Source: Methylohalobius crimeensis 10Ki (lineage in GTDB: Bacteria; Pseudomonadota; Gammaproteobacteria; Methylococcales; Methylothermaceae). Taken from it: a stretch of 64,000 nt of DNA. The position numbers and the translations under genes are program-made. This document shows, piece after piece, positions 54,601 to 62,426 of the stretch. Location of the stretch: positions 2,573,001 to 2,637,000 of the forward strand of contig NZ_ATXB01000001.1 of the NCBI RefSeq assembly GCF_000421465.1. The letters run 5' to 3'. The notes under the pieces are model-generated. The model did no database searches. It was not told the origin of the DNA and saw only the letters and a program-made list of their open reading frames with translations. Every line of letters starts with the position of its first letter. Position 1 is the first letter of the stretch.

Positions 54601-54873
54601 CTGATCGGCCACTCTCAAGCCCAGATTTTTAAGGAGCGGCAGCCATTCATCCAGATAGCTGGCTTGACGCAGATAAAACCTAAGGCAAGGACGGGGGGCT
54701 TCCGGCCATAGATCCACCCCCGACGGTGCCGAGCAACCTTCGATAAAACGGATATCCCGCAGCGCCTGGCGCGGACTAACCACGCGCCGATAGGCTCCGG
54801 GAAAGGCATCCCGGTAACGGGCGGCCATCTCGGGGTCCGCCAAGGCTTCGAATTCCGTTTCCCAGGCCCCCAT
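51622..54873 (-). CDS. NAD-specific glutamate dehydrogenase, large-type (short form)
   Basis: 1083 residues of the bacterial GDH180-type family. It interconverts glutamate with 2-oxoglutarate and ammonia using NAD. Catalytic blocks are RGGIRWSERREDFRTEI, the lysine region VPEGAKGGFVVKRP, DGDDDYLVVAADKGTARLSDTAN, AIGIGSMDGDVFGNGLL (NAD-binding) and VVAEGANLGFTQKGRI. Typical members have 1500-1650 residues; this one lacks most of the long N-terminal regulatory (ACT-containing) part. The 5' end follows the anti-sigma gene by 3 bp with no room for missing coding sequence, so it is a genuinely shorter form. Confidence 0.93.
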   Translation of the reverse strand: MGAWETEFEALADPEMAARYRDAFPGAYRRVVSPRQALRDIRFIEGCSAPSGVDLWPEAPRPCLRFYLRQASYLDEWLPLLKNLGLRVADQRSFRIHAPQETIHLRCFQVEDPSGRERLTAAREGVLGLLAAILAGRVEDDPLNGLALGAGLDWRRIDVLRGYRNYYLQLDGRGSRESFHRALLDYPEAARLLCEYFRIRFDPGLAWPTLTEREEEGLLPLRLQLQEVLAGVDDLHADRLLRMVFNLIDATVRTNFFRPGAEDRFAFKLSGLGVIEMPAPRPLFEIYVHHATMEAVHLRGSRVARGGIRWSERREDFRTEIWELMRTQMLKNALIVPEGAKGGFVVKRPNAAPSDLKHAYINFMRALLDLTDNREDGRVVHPPGVLCYDGDDDYLVVAADKGTARLSDTANQVAADYQFWLGDAFASGGSHGYDHKRLGITAKGAWECARRHFRELDRDLDRETVTAIGIGSMDGDVFGNGLLMSSRLKLLAAFSGRYIFLDPDSDPEVSYRERKRLFEEAADWDRYDRSLISEGGGVWSREAKEIQLSPRVRRWLGIRQTTLDGERLMHYLLTAEADLLWLGGIGTYVKAEEEKNEAVGDPGNDGVRVDGRQLKVSVVAEGANLGFTQKGRIEYALSGGKINLDAIDNSGGVDLSDHEVNFKILLDQLQRAGKLEDTPHRWLDRISEAAVAHVLAHNAGQGLGISLEAARSRRDVAPFLRLADRLENAGLLDRIAEDFPGRETVMARSQADLTRPELAVLSSHAKMQLKQALLARPDFLCQDFLHSCLMGYFPPVLAEHFGEEIVCHPLAREITATCLSNFLIDRAGVTFLTWVEDIGSSLIESAVGLYLTFDAVIEGQALRKALLAREGPLSTQSVYVWLLRVEEALALCCRWFLEQGRRIEPAAETLARCRDDWQIYTRQLSLSMEEREAAYLLAEGLPEALVQRLMQLDKIREFPVLVGLTLDLEGDFAEVARIFREVAEFLGVPGLLDLLAKVAVRSEGESRLQNTLEERLEGACARIARFMVKDGRAIGDLLRCPNCLQKFTRFQRLGREIELCPPGDLTLFAALTLELEGVLDSLD

Positions 54874-54876
54874 CGC

Positions 54877-55299
54877 TCAAGACAGCCGTTTTTTCATGAT
54901 CAGGACATTGCCTTTCTCGCCGCGCCGGTATTCCACCTCGTCCATCAAGCTACGGATCAGAAACAGACCGCGTCCTTCATCCGCCAGCGCATCCGGCGGG
55001 GTTTCGGGCAAGGATTCCAAATCGAAGCCCTGGCCTTGATCGTAGACGTGGATGCAAAGTTGCCTGGAGTCGATATGGATCTCGACGCGAACGGTCTGAT
55101 GGGTGTCTTCGCTATGCGCGTGCTTGATGACATTGGCCAAGGCTTCGGTCAGGACCAAATTCAGATGATAGGCCATGGCGTCCCGATCGCCCTGATACAG
55201 CTCCAAATCCTCCCGGGATATGATCTCGCCGATACTGCCGATCAGGCTCAGGTAGCGGGTCTGGTTGGGGACCACCAGGTCCAGATTGATGTCACTCAT
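54877..55299 (-). CDS. RsbW/SpoIIAB-like anti-sigma factor or serine kinase (GHKL ATPase)
   Basis: 140 residues. The HATPase fold has its N box ALANVIKHAHSEDT, G1 box YDQGQGFDL and G2 region DEGRGLFLIRSLMDEVEY. Such proteins phosphorylate a partner STAS protein on Ser/Thr, or bind a sigma factor or other target. The ATG at 55299 overlaps the STAS stop by 8 bp, so the two are a coupled partner-switch pair. The dehydrogenase gene starts 3 bp later. The controlled target is not evident: no sigma factor gene lies nearby. Confidence 0.92.
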   Translation of the reverse strand: MSDINLDLVVPNQTRYLSLIGSIGEIISREDLELYQGDRDAMAYHLNLVLTEALANVIKHAHSEDTHQTVRVEIHIDSRQLCIHVYDQGQGFDLESLPETPPDALADEGRGLFLIRSLMDEVEYRRGEKGNVLIMKKRLS

Positions 55300-55636
55300 G
55301 GCGTGTTTCGCTGATGATTTCATCTATGCCTTCATAGATATCGAACACCCGGCTCAGGCGAGTCAGCTCGAACATCTCCTTGACCCGGGGCTGCAATCCG
55401 GCCAACACCAGCGCCCCTTGATGAAGATTGGCGTTTTTATAACCGGACAAGAGCGCGCCTAGACCGGAACTGTCGATGAAGCGCACCTCCTTCAAATCGA
55501 CCGCCAGATGCTTCTCACCGTTTTCCATGAGCTTCAAAAAATAGTCCTTAAGGGTGTCGGAATTGTGTGCGTCCACGCGAGGCTCGCGAATATGGATCAC
55601 CATCCAGTGCCGGTACTTGTCGGTTTCCAGTCGCAT
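55292..55636 (-). CDS. STAS-domain anti-sigma factor antagonist (SpoIIAA/RsbV-like)
   Basis: 114 residues, a single STAS domain. The motif VRFIDSSGLGALLSGYKNA contains the phosphorylatable Ser of this family (near residue 57), and VLAGLQPRVKEMFELTRLSRVF follows. It is the partner of the adjacent kinase-like ATPase in a partner-switching pair. It leads the STAS-ATPase-GDH-permease operon and is divergent from prkA, across a 291-bp regulatory region. Confidence 0.93.
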   Translation of the reverse strand: MRLETDKYRHWMVIHIREPRVDAHNSDTLKDYFLKLMENGEKHLAVDLKEVRFIDSSGLGALLSGYKNANLHQGALVLAGLQPRVKEMFELTRLSRVFDIYEGIDEIISETRHE

Positions 55637-55818
55637 GACTCACCCTTAATCTACACTTGTCAACAGGAAGCTTATGACAGTTTTTCACAGACTGCAATCC
55701 GGGTATCCTTATGCCTCGTAGACAACCAAAACCCGCCGCCGATTCCCGAAATTGATGGAACCCCCTTCCATCGGAAGGGTCTCACTAACGTGACATCGTT
55801 ACCATCTCGCTCTTTACC

Positions 55819-55835
55819 CTGGCTTTAAGTTTGCG
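55819..55835 (+). promoter_or_regulatory. Sigma-54 (-24/-12) promoter of prkA
   Basis: CTGGCTTTAAGTTTGCG has TGGC and TTGC with exactly 10 bp between GG and GC, an excellent match to the sigma-54 consensus, about 95 bp before the prkA ATG. In E. coli the orthologous yeaGH operon is known to depend on sigma-54 and NtrC. The rest of 55637-55927 contains a hairpin CCCTTCC-ATC-GGAAGGG (55763-55779), which may belong to a regulator site, and no gene. Confidence 0.75.
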
Positions 55836-55927
55836 TTGGCCCGCAAAGCGCGCCAAGATAGAGGCACCGGGGTCACATCACGCCATCCCAGATTGCTCGT
55901 TGTTTTGAAATATATGAGGAGGAACCC

Positions 55928-57850
55928 ATGGGGATCTTCGACCACTACCGCGCCCGTTACGAAACCACCCGAGAGGAAGAATACACCCTCCAAGAGTATC
56001 TGGAAATTTGCCGCGACGATCCGAGCGCCTATGCCTCGCCGGCCGAGCGGATTCTGCTGGCGATCGGCGAGCCCGAGCTGATCGATACCCGGCAAGATCC
56101 GCGCCTGAGCCGGATTTTCGCCAACAAGGTGATCAAGCGCTATCCGGCCTTCTCCGAGTTTTACGGCATGGAGGAGACCATCGAGCAGATCGTTGCCTAT
56201 TTCCGTCACGCCGCCCAGGGGCTGGAGGAAGCCAAACAGATTCTGTACCTTCTGGGCCCGGTGGGCGGGGGCAAATCTTCCCTGGCGGAAAAGCTCAAGA
56301 GCCTGATAGAAAAGGTCCCTTTTTACGCCATCGAGGGATCGCCCATCCATGAAAATCCCCTCGGACTGTTCTCCCCCTCCGAAGACGGCCCCATCCTGGA
56401 GGAGGAGTACGGCATCCCGCGCCGCTACCTCAGTCCCATCATGTCGCCCTGGGCGAGCAAACGGCTGCACGAATTCGGCGGCGACATCACCCGATTCAGG
56501 GTGGTCAAGCTCTATCCCTCGATTCTGAACCAACGCGCCATCGCCAAGACCGAACCGGGGGACGAGAACAATCAGGACATTTCCTCCCTGGTGGGAAAAG
56601 TGGACATCCGCCAGCTGGAGACCTATTCCCAGGACGACCCGGATGCCTACAACTACTCGGGCGGCCTGTGCCGGGGCAACCGCGGCCTGATGGAATTCGT
56701 GGAGATGTTCAAGGCGCCGATCAAGGTGCTGCATCCGCTTCTGACCGCCACCCAGGAGGGCAACTACAAGGGGACCGAGGGATTGCCGGCAATTCCCTTC
56801 GAGGGCATCATTCTCGCCCACTCCAACGAATCCGAGTGGCAGCAATTCAAGAACAACAAAAACAACGAGGCCTTCCTCGACCGAATCTATGTGGTCAAGG
56901 TGCCCTACTGCCTCAGGGTATCCGAGGAAGTCAAGATCTATTCGAAGCTGCTCCGCAACAGCTCCCTCAAAAACGCGCCCTGCGCTCCCTACACCTTGGA
57001 AATGCTGGCCCAATTCGCCAACCTCTCGCGCCTGAAGGAGCCGGAGAATTCCAGCATCTATTCCAAGATGAAGGTCTACGACGGGGAAAACCTGAAGGAC
57101 ACCGACCCGCGCGCCAAATCCTATCAGGAGTACAAGGATTTCGCCGGGGTGGACGAAGGGATGGAAGGGCTTTCCACCCGCTTCGCCTTCAAGATCCTGT
57201 CCAAGGTGTTCAACTTCGACCATTCCGAGGTGGCCGCCAACCCGGTGCATCTCCTGTACATTTTGGAACAGCAGATCATCCAGGAACAGTTCCCCCCGGA
57301 AACCGAGGAGCGCTATCTGCGCTACATCAAGGAATACCTGATCCCGCGTTACATCGACTTCATCGGCAAGGAAATCCAGACCGCCTATCTGGAATCCTAC
57401 GCCGAGTACGGTCAGAACATTTTCGACCGCTACGTCACCTACGCCGACTACTGGATCCAGGATCAGGAGTACCGCGATCTCGACACCGGCGAAATCTTCG
57501 ACCGCCGTGCCCTCAACGAGGAATTGGAGAAGATCGAAAAACCGGCCGGGATCAGCAACCCCAAGGACTTCCGCAACGAAGTGGTCAACTTCGTGCTGCG
57601 GGCGCGGGCCAAGAACGCCGGCAACAATCCCGCCTGGACCAGTTACGAAAAACTGCGTAGAGTAATCGAGAAGAAGATGTTCGCCAACACCGAGGAACTA
57701 TTGCCGGTCATCTCCTTCAACGCCAAGGCCTCGGCGGAGGACAAGAAAAAGCACGAAGACTTCGTCAACCGCATGGTGGAGAAGGGTTATACCCCCAAGC
57801 AGGTCCGCCTGCTGAGCGAATGGTATCTACGTGTGAGGAAATCGACCTGA
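55928..57850 (+). CDS. prkA: PrkA-family serine protein kinase (YeaG)
   Basis: 640 residues, standard PrkA length. The N-terminal AAA-type domain has Walker A GPVGGGKS at 110-117. Conserved blocks follow (PFYAIEGSPIHENPLGLF, GGLCRGNRGLMEFVEMFKAP, GIILAHSNESEW). The C-terminal kinase-like region includes IPRYIDFIGKEIQTAYLESYAEYGQNIFDRYVTYADYW. PrkA phosphorylates proteins under nutrient and stress conditions. AGGAGG precedes the ATG. It leads prkA-yeaH-spoVR, a conserved trio. Confidence 0.97.
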   Translation: MGIFDHYRARYETTREEEYTLQEYLEICRDDPSAYASPAERILLAIGEPELIDTRQDPRLSRIFANKVIKRYPAFSEFYGMEETIEQIVAYFRHAAQGLEEAKQILYLLGPVGGGKSSLAEKLKSLIEKVPFYAIEGSPIHENPLGLFSPSEDGPILEEEYGIPRRYLSPIMSPWASKRLHEFGGDITRFRVVKLYPSILNQRAIAKTEPGDENNQDISSLVGKVDIRQLETYSQDDPDAYNYSGGLCRGNRGLMEFVEMFKAPIKVLHPLLTATQEGNYKGTEGLPAIPFEGIILAHSNESEWQQFKNNKNNEAFLDRIYVVKVPYCLRVSEEVKIYSKLLRNSSLKNAPCAPYTLEMLAQFANLSRLKEPENSSIYSKMKVYDGENLKDTDPRAKSYQEYKDFAGVDEGMEGLSTRFAFKILSKVFNFDHSEVAANPVHLLYILEQQIIQEQFPPETEERYLRYIKEYLIPRYIDFIGKEIQTAYLESYAEYGQNIFDRYVTYADYWIQDQEYRDLDTGEIFDRRALNEELEKIEKPAGISNPKDFRNEVVNFVLRARAKNAGNNPAWTSYEKLRRVIEKKMFANTEELLPVISFNAKASAEDKKKHEDFVNRMVEKGYTPKQVRLLSEWYLRVRKST

Positions 57851-57851
57851 T

Positions 57852-59114
57852 ATGTCCCAGATCATCGACCGCCGCCTCAACCCCAAACACAAAAGCGCCG
57901 TCAACCGGCAGCGCTTTCTGCATCGCTTCCGCAAACAAATCCGCAAGGCGGTGGCGGACGCCGTGGACGGGCGCTCGGTGACCGACACGGAAAGCGGCGA
58001 ACGAATCACCATTCCCGCCAAGGATCTGTCCGAGCCGACCTTCCACCACGGTCCCGGGGGACGGCGGGAGGGCGTCCATCCCGGCAACAAGGAATTCATC
58101 ACCGGCGACCGGATTCCCCGTCCCCAGGGAGGGGAAGGCCGGGGGAACCGCGCCAGCAATCAGGGCGAAGGGATGGATGACTTCGTGTTCGAACTTTCCC
58201 GGGACGAATTTCTGGAGTTTTTCTTCGAGGACCTGGAACTGCCGGATCTGATCAAAACCAAGCTGGCCCAGGAAGTTTCCCAACGGAGCATACCGGCCGG
58301 CTTCAGCAAGGACGGCATCCCCCCCAACCTGCACGTGATCCGGTCCTTGAAAGAAGCCCACGCCCGCCGCATCGCCCTGACCACCGCCAAGCGCCGCCGA
58401 CTACGGGAACTAGAGGCGGAGCTGGAAAGCCTGCAAGCGGCCGGCGCCGGCGAGAACGAGCTGATTGAGCTGCGCCGGGAAATCGAGCACTTGAAGGCCA
58501 AAATCGCCGCCGTTCCTTTCCTCGACACCCTGGACCTGCGCTACCGCAACCGCATCCAGGTGCCCAAGCCCACCACCCAGGCGGTGATGTTCTGCCTGAT
58601 GGACGTTTCCGGTTCCATGGACCAGTACAAGAAAAGCCTGGCCAAGCGCTTCTTCCTGCTCTTATACCTGTTCCTGTCGCGCAATTACGAGCGCACCGAC
58701 GTGGTGTTCATCCGCCATCATACGGTGGCCAAGGAGGTGGACGAGGAAGAATTCTTCTACTCGCGCGAGACCGGCGGCACGGTGGTTTCCAGCGCCCTGG
58801 AGCTGCTGCGCGAGATCATGCGCGAGCGCTATCCCAGCCAAGACTGGAACCTTTACGCCGCCCAGGCATCCGACGGCGACAACTGGCCCGAGGATTCGGG
58901 CAACTGCGGCCATCTCCTGGACGCGGAGATTCTTCCCTATTTGCAATATTACGCCTACATCGAGATCGACAACGAATATCCCCTGGGGCTATGGCAGGAG
59001 TACGAGAAAATCGCCCGCCGTTGGCCCAATTTCGCCATGCAGGCGATCGACGAGCCGGCCGACATCTATCCGGTGTTTCGCGAACTGTTCAAGAAGAAGG
59101 GCGTGAAGGGGTAA
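57852..59114 (+). CDS. yeaH: YeaH/YhbH family protein with von Willebrand A-like domain
   Basis: 420 residues. The N-terminus is basic (RFLHRFRKQIRKAV). A conserved GRREGVHPGNKEFITGDRI block follows, then a coiled stretch (about 165-222), then a vWA-type domain with MIDAS motif DVSGSM (251-256) and FIRHHTVAKEVDEEEFF. It starts 1 bp after prkA, so it is co-translated. The function in the PrkA pathway is not known; the MIDAS suggests metal-dependent protein binding. Confidence 0.96.
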   Translation: MSQIIDRRLNPKHKSAVNRQRFLHRFRKQIRKAVADAVDGRSVTDTESGERITIPAKDLSEPTFHHGPGGRREGVHPGNKEFITGDRIPRPQGGEGRGNRASNQGEGMDDFVFELSRDEFLEFFFEDLELPDLIKTKLAQEVSQRSIPAGFSKDGIPPNLHVIRSLKEAHARRIALTTAKRRRLRELEAELESLQAAGAGENELIELRREIEHLKAKIAAVPFLDTLDLRYRNRIQVPKPTTQAVMFCLMDVSGSMDQYKKSLAKRFFLLLYLFLSRNYERTDVVFIRHHTVAKEVDEEEFFYSRETGGTVVSSALELLREIMRERYPSQDWNLYAAQASDGDNWPEDSGNCGHLLDAEILPYLQYYAYIEIDNEYPLGLWQEYEKIARRWPNFAMQAIDEPADIYPVFRELFKKKGVKG

Positions 59115-59147
59115 TCGGATCTTTCCCAACGTGACGGTGAACCGGGC

Positions 59148-60641
59148 ATGAGTACAAAGACACCCATTTCCACCAGCTCCGAGTGGACCTTCGATTCGCT
59201 GAAGCAATACGACGCGGAAATCGCGCGCATCGCCGCCGATTTCGGGCTCGACACCTATCCCAACCAGATCGAGATCATCTCTTCGGAACAGATGATGGAT
59301 GCTTACGCCAGTTGCGGTCTGCCGGTGTATTACCATCATTGGTCCTTCGGCAAGCAATTCCTATCCATCGAAAAACACTACAAACGCGGCCAAATGGGAC
59401 TGGCCTACGAACTGGTGATCAACTCCAACCCCTGCATCGCCTATCTCATGGAAGAAAACACCACGATGATGCAGATCTTGGTGATCGCCCATGCCTGCTA
59501 CGGCCACAACTCCTTCTTCAAGAACAATTACCTTTTCAAGGCCTGGACCGCCGCCGACGCCATCATCGATTATCTGGTGTTCGCCAAGCACTATATCGCC
59601 GAATGCGAGCAGCGCTACGGGGAAGACGCGGTGGAAGAAATTCTCGACTCGTGCCACGCCTTGATGAACTACGGGGTGGATCGCTACCGTAAACCGTCCC
59701 CGCTTTCGGCGCACGAAGAACGCCAGCGTCAAAAAGAACGCGCCGAATACCTGCAATCCCAGCTCAATGAACTCTGGCGCCGAACGGTACCGGAAAAAAC
59801 CACCCGAACCGAGGAAAAAGCCGACCGCTACCCGTCCGAGCCGGAAGAAAACCTGCTCTACTTCATCGAAAAGAACGCCCCGTTATTGGAGCCGTGGCAA
59901 CGAGAAATCATCCGCATCGTACGCAAAATCGCCCAATATCTTTACCCCCAGCGCCACACCAAGATAATGAACGAGGGGTGGGCCACCTTCTGGCACTACA
60001 CCATCATGCAGCGCCTCTACGACGAAGGACTGGTGACCGACGGCTTCATGCTCGAGTTTCTCGAAGCCCACACCAATGTCATCGCCCAACCGCCCTTCGA
60101 TCACGATTTCTACAACGGCATCAACCCCTATGCCTTGGGCTTCGCCATGTATCGGGACTTGCAGCGGATCTGCCAAAACCCCACCGAGGAGGACCGGCGT
60201 TGGTTCCCGGAAATCGCCGGCAGCGACTGGCTGGAAACGCTGGACTTCGCCATGCGCAACTTCAAGGACGACAGCTTCATCGCCCAATACCTCTCCCCCC
60301 AGGTGATTCGCGATTTTCATCTGTTCAGCGTCCTGGACGAAGAAGCGGATGACGAGTTGGAGATCAGCGCCATCCATGACGAAGGCGGTTATCAAGCCAT
60401 CCGTCACGCCTTGTCGGAACAATACAACCAGGGCAGCCTGGAACCGGACATCCAGGTCTGGTCGGTGAATACCCGCGGCGACCGCTCGTTGACCTTGAGG
60501 CACAGCCAACATCAGCGCCGCCCCCTGGGCGACAGCGCGGAGGAAATGCTAAGGCATATCCACCGTCTGTGGAGCTTCAAGGTCCGGCTGGAAACCGTCG
60601 ATCCCCACGGGCGGGTCAAGGCGTGTCACGAGTGCGGCTGA
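59148..60641 (+). CDS. spoVR: SpoVR family protein (YcgB)
   Basis: 497 residues of the SpoVR family. The signature regions are YYHHWSFGKQFLSIEKHYKRGQMGLAYELVINSNPCIAYLMEENTTMMQILVIAHACYGHNSFFKNNY and the histidine-containing KIMNEGWATFWHYTIM. A zinc or metal site is plausible. In Bacillus it is a sporulation protein; in non-sporulating Gram-negatives it belongs with PrkA and YeaH in stress physiology. It starts 33 bp after yeaH. A REP-like hairpin follows the stop. Confidence 0.96.
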   Translation: MSTKTPISTSSEWTFDSLKQYDAEIARIAADFGLDTYPNQIEIISSEQMMDAYASCGLPVYYHHWSFGKQFLSIEKHYKRGQMGLAYELVINSNPCIAYLMEENTTMMQILVIAHACYGHNSFFKNNYLFKAWTAADAIIDYLVFAKHYIAECEQRYGEDAVEEILDSCHALMNYGVDRYRKPSPLSAHEERQRQKERAEYLQSQLNELWRRTVPEKTTRTEEKADRYPSEPEENLLYFIEKNAPLLEPWQREIIRIVRKIAQYLYPQRHTKIMNEGWATFWHYTIMQRLYDEGLVTDGFMLEFLEAHTNVIAQPPFDHDFYNGINPYALGFAMYRDLQRICQNPTEEDRRWFPEIAGSDWLETLDFAMRNFKDDSFIAQYLSPQVIRDFHLFSVLDEEADDELEISAIHDEGGYQAIRHALSEQYNQGSLEPDIQVWSVNTRGDRSLTLRHSQHQRRPLGDSAEEMLRHIHRLWSFKVRLETVDPHGRVKACHECG

Positions 60642-60644
60642 CCC

Positions 60645-60674
60645 GTCGGGGCGAACCTATGTGTTCGCCCCTAC
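60645..60674. terminator. Hairpin between convergent spoVR and AI-2E transporter genes
   Basis: An inverted repeat GTCGGGGCGAAC / GTTCGCCCCTAC (one mismatch, 6-nt loop) begins 4 bp after the spoVR stop and touches the stop of the convergent transporter gene. Its core GGGGCGA...TCGCCCC is shared with the RAYT REP palindrome, so it may be a divergent REP recruited as a bidirectional terminator. Confidence 0.7.
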
Positions 60675-61726
60675 TATTCCACATCATCGTAAAACGCGCT
60701 GTCCTTATAGAGGTCGTAGATGTGGCGCACCAACACCATGACGACCGAGGCCGCCGGCAGCGCCAACAGCACCCCTAGAAAGCCGAACACATGCCCTCCG
60801 GCCATCACCGCGAAGATCACCATCACCGGATGCAGGCCGATCTTATCGCCCACCAACAGGGGCGTGAGCACCATGCCTTCGAGTATCTGTCCGGCCCAAA
60901 ATACCAGCAGAACCAAAATCACGTGCCAGACATCCTGGAACTGCACCAAGGCCGCCAGCACGCCCAGGATGACACCCACGAAGGTTCCCAGATAAGGGAT
61001 GAAACTGATCAAGCCGGCGATCATACCGATCACCAGAGCGGTATTGAGACCCACCGCCCATAGACCCATGCTGTAAATCGATCCCAAAGCCAACATCACC
61101 GAGAGCTGGCCGCGCAAAAACGCGCTCAACACCTCGTCGGATTCGCGCGCCAAACGCGCGACGACGGGCAGATTGGCGCGCGGAATCAAATCGGCGATGT
61201 TGCTCATCAACCGATCCCAGTCCCGCAACAGATAAAACATCACCACCGGCACCAACAAGACGTCGATCAGCCAACCGATGATCGCCGCCCCCGAACGGCT
61301 GATCGAGCCGGCCACCGAGGCGGCGATGCCGCCGGCACGCTGCCAGTCGCGCTTGAGCAATTCGATGACGTCGGCCGGGTCGTACTCGGCGATATTCACT
61401 TGCAAGCGACTTTCCAGCCACGGGACCAAGGAGGTCCTGATCCAGGCCAGATAACGGGGCAGATCGCTTAAAAACTGGGAGACTTGTCTTTCCAGGGCGG
61501 GAATCAGAATCAACAACACCACGCTCAGGATCAACGCCAATCCGACGAACACCACCGACACCGCCGCAGTCCGACTGAGTTTCCAGCGCTCCAAACGGTC
61601 CGCGACCGGATCGGCCAGATAGGCCAACAACGCTCCGACGACAAAGGGGGTGAGAATGGGCGCCAAAAGATAGATCAGCCCCCCTACCCCCAGGGGAATC
61701 AACAGCCACGACCATCTTGACTTCAT
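60674..61726 (-). CDS. AI-2E family transporter (PerM/YdiK-type membrane protein)
   Basis: 350 residues with about eight transmembrane helices: an N-terminal pair (WLLIPLGVGGLIYLLAPILTPFVVGALLAYLADP), a large amphipathic loop, and the conserved C-terminal block LISFIPYLGTFVGVILGVLAALVQF with VGDKIGLHPVMVIFAVMAGG. The name AI-2E comes from a proposed role in autoinducer export, not shown for most members; other members are Na+/H+ antiporters. GGAG eight bases before ATG 61726. It is convergent with spoVR. Confidence 0.93.
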   Translation of the reverse strand: MKSRWSWLLIPLGVGGLIYLLAPILTPFVVGALLAYLADPVADRLERWKLSRTAAVSVVFVGLALILSVVLLILIPALERQVSQFLSDLPRYLAWIRTSLVPWLESRLQVNIAEYDPADVIELLKRDWQRAGGIAASVAGSISRSGAAIIGWLIDVLLVPVVMFYLLRDWDRLMSNIADLIPRANLPVVARLARESDEVLSAFLRGQLSVMLALGSIYSMGLWAVGLNTALVIGMIAGLISFIPYLGTFVGVILGVLAALVQFQDVWHVILVLLVFWAGQILEGMVLTPLLVGDKIGLHPVMVIFAVMAGGHVFGFLGVLLALPAASVVMVLVRHIYDLYKDSAFYDDVE

Positions 61727-61841
61727 TGGTTTTCTCCGCTGATATCGTTCATTCCAAAATTATAAGCCCGGACTTTGCCAAATGCCTCCCCACTGGGTAA
61801 GATTCGTCAAGACGAACCGCAACCTGCGAGGTACGAGAATC

Positions 61842-62426
61842 ATGGCCAAAAAGATCCTGATGCTGATAGGCGATTTCGTGGAAGACTACGAGGCGATGGT
61901 GCCCTACCAAATGCTATTGATGGCGGGCCACCGAGTGGATACGGTTTGTCCCGGAAAGAAAGCCGGGGAGACGGTCAAAACCGCGGTGCACGATTTCGAG
62001 GGCGATCAAACCTATACGGAGAAAACGGGCCACCATTTCGCAGTCACCGCCGATTTCGACCGAGCGGATCCGGCCGCCTACGACGGCCTGGTCATTCCGG
62101 GCGGGCGGGCGCCGGAATACCTGCGCCTCGAACCCCGGGTATTGGCTATCGTCCGCCAATTCGCTGAAGCGGAAAAGCCCATCGCCTCCATTTGTCACGG
62201 CGCCCAAATCCTGTCCGCGGCCAGGGTCATCGAAGGCAAGGAAATCTGCGCCTATCCGGCGGTGGCGCCGGAAGTCGAGCTGGCCGGCGCCCGCTTCATC
62301 TCCAATAACGAGACCTTTACCAACGCCCACGTGGACGATCCATTCGTCACCGCTCCGGCCTGGCCGGCACATCCCCAATGGATGGGCAAATTTCTGGAGC
62401 TGCTCGGCACTCGGATAGAGACCTAA
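61842..62426 (+). CDS. DJ-1/PfpI family protein (class I glutamine amidotransferase-like)
   Basis: 194 residues with the DJ-1/PfpI fold. The nucleophile elbow SICHGAQIL carries Cys118. [17 protein letters not shown] near residue 14 and the downstream GAR[FI]ISNNE pattern fit the PfpI/YhbO branch, which includes stress-protective deglycase or protease-like proteins. I start at [12 protein letters not shown], since the 20 extra upstream residues are atypical; GAGG precedes it. The last bases overlap the convergent radA stop. Confidence 0.9.
   Translation: MAKKILMLIGDFVEDYEAMVPYQMLLMAGHRVDTVCPGKKAGETVKTAVHDFEGDQTYTEKTGHHFAVTADFDRADPAAYDGLVIPGGRAPEYLRLEPRVLAIVRQFAEAEKPIASICHGAQILSAARVIEGKEICAYPAVAPEVELAGARFISNNETFTNAHVDDPFVTAPAWPAHPQWMGKFLELLGTRIET

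Noticed and set aside
55837-55854. Second sigma-54-like site (TTGGCCCGCAAAGCGC) before prkA
   Set aside because: Spacing fits, but the -12 half lacks TT; the neighbouring site at 55819-55835 is clearly better.
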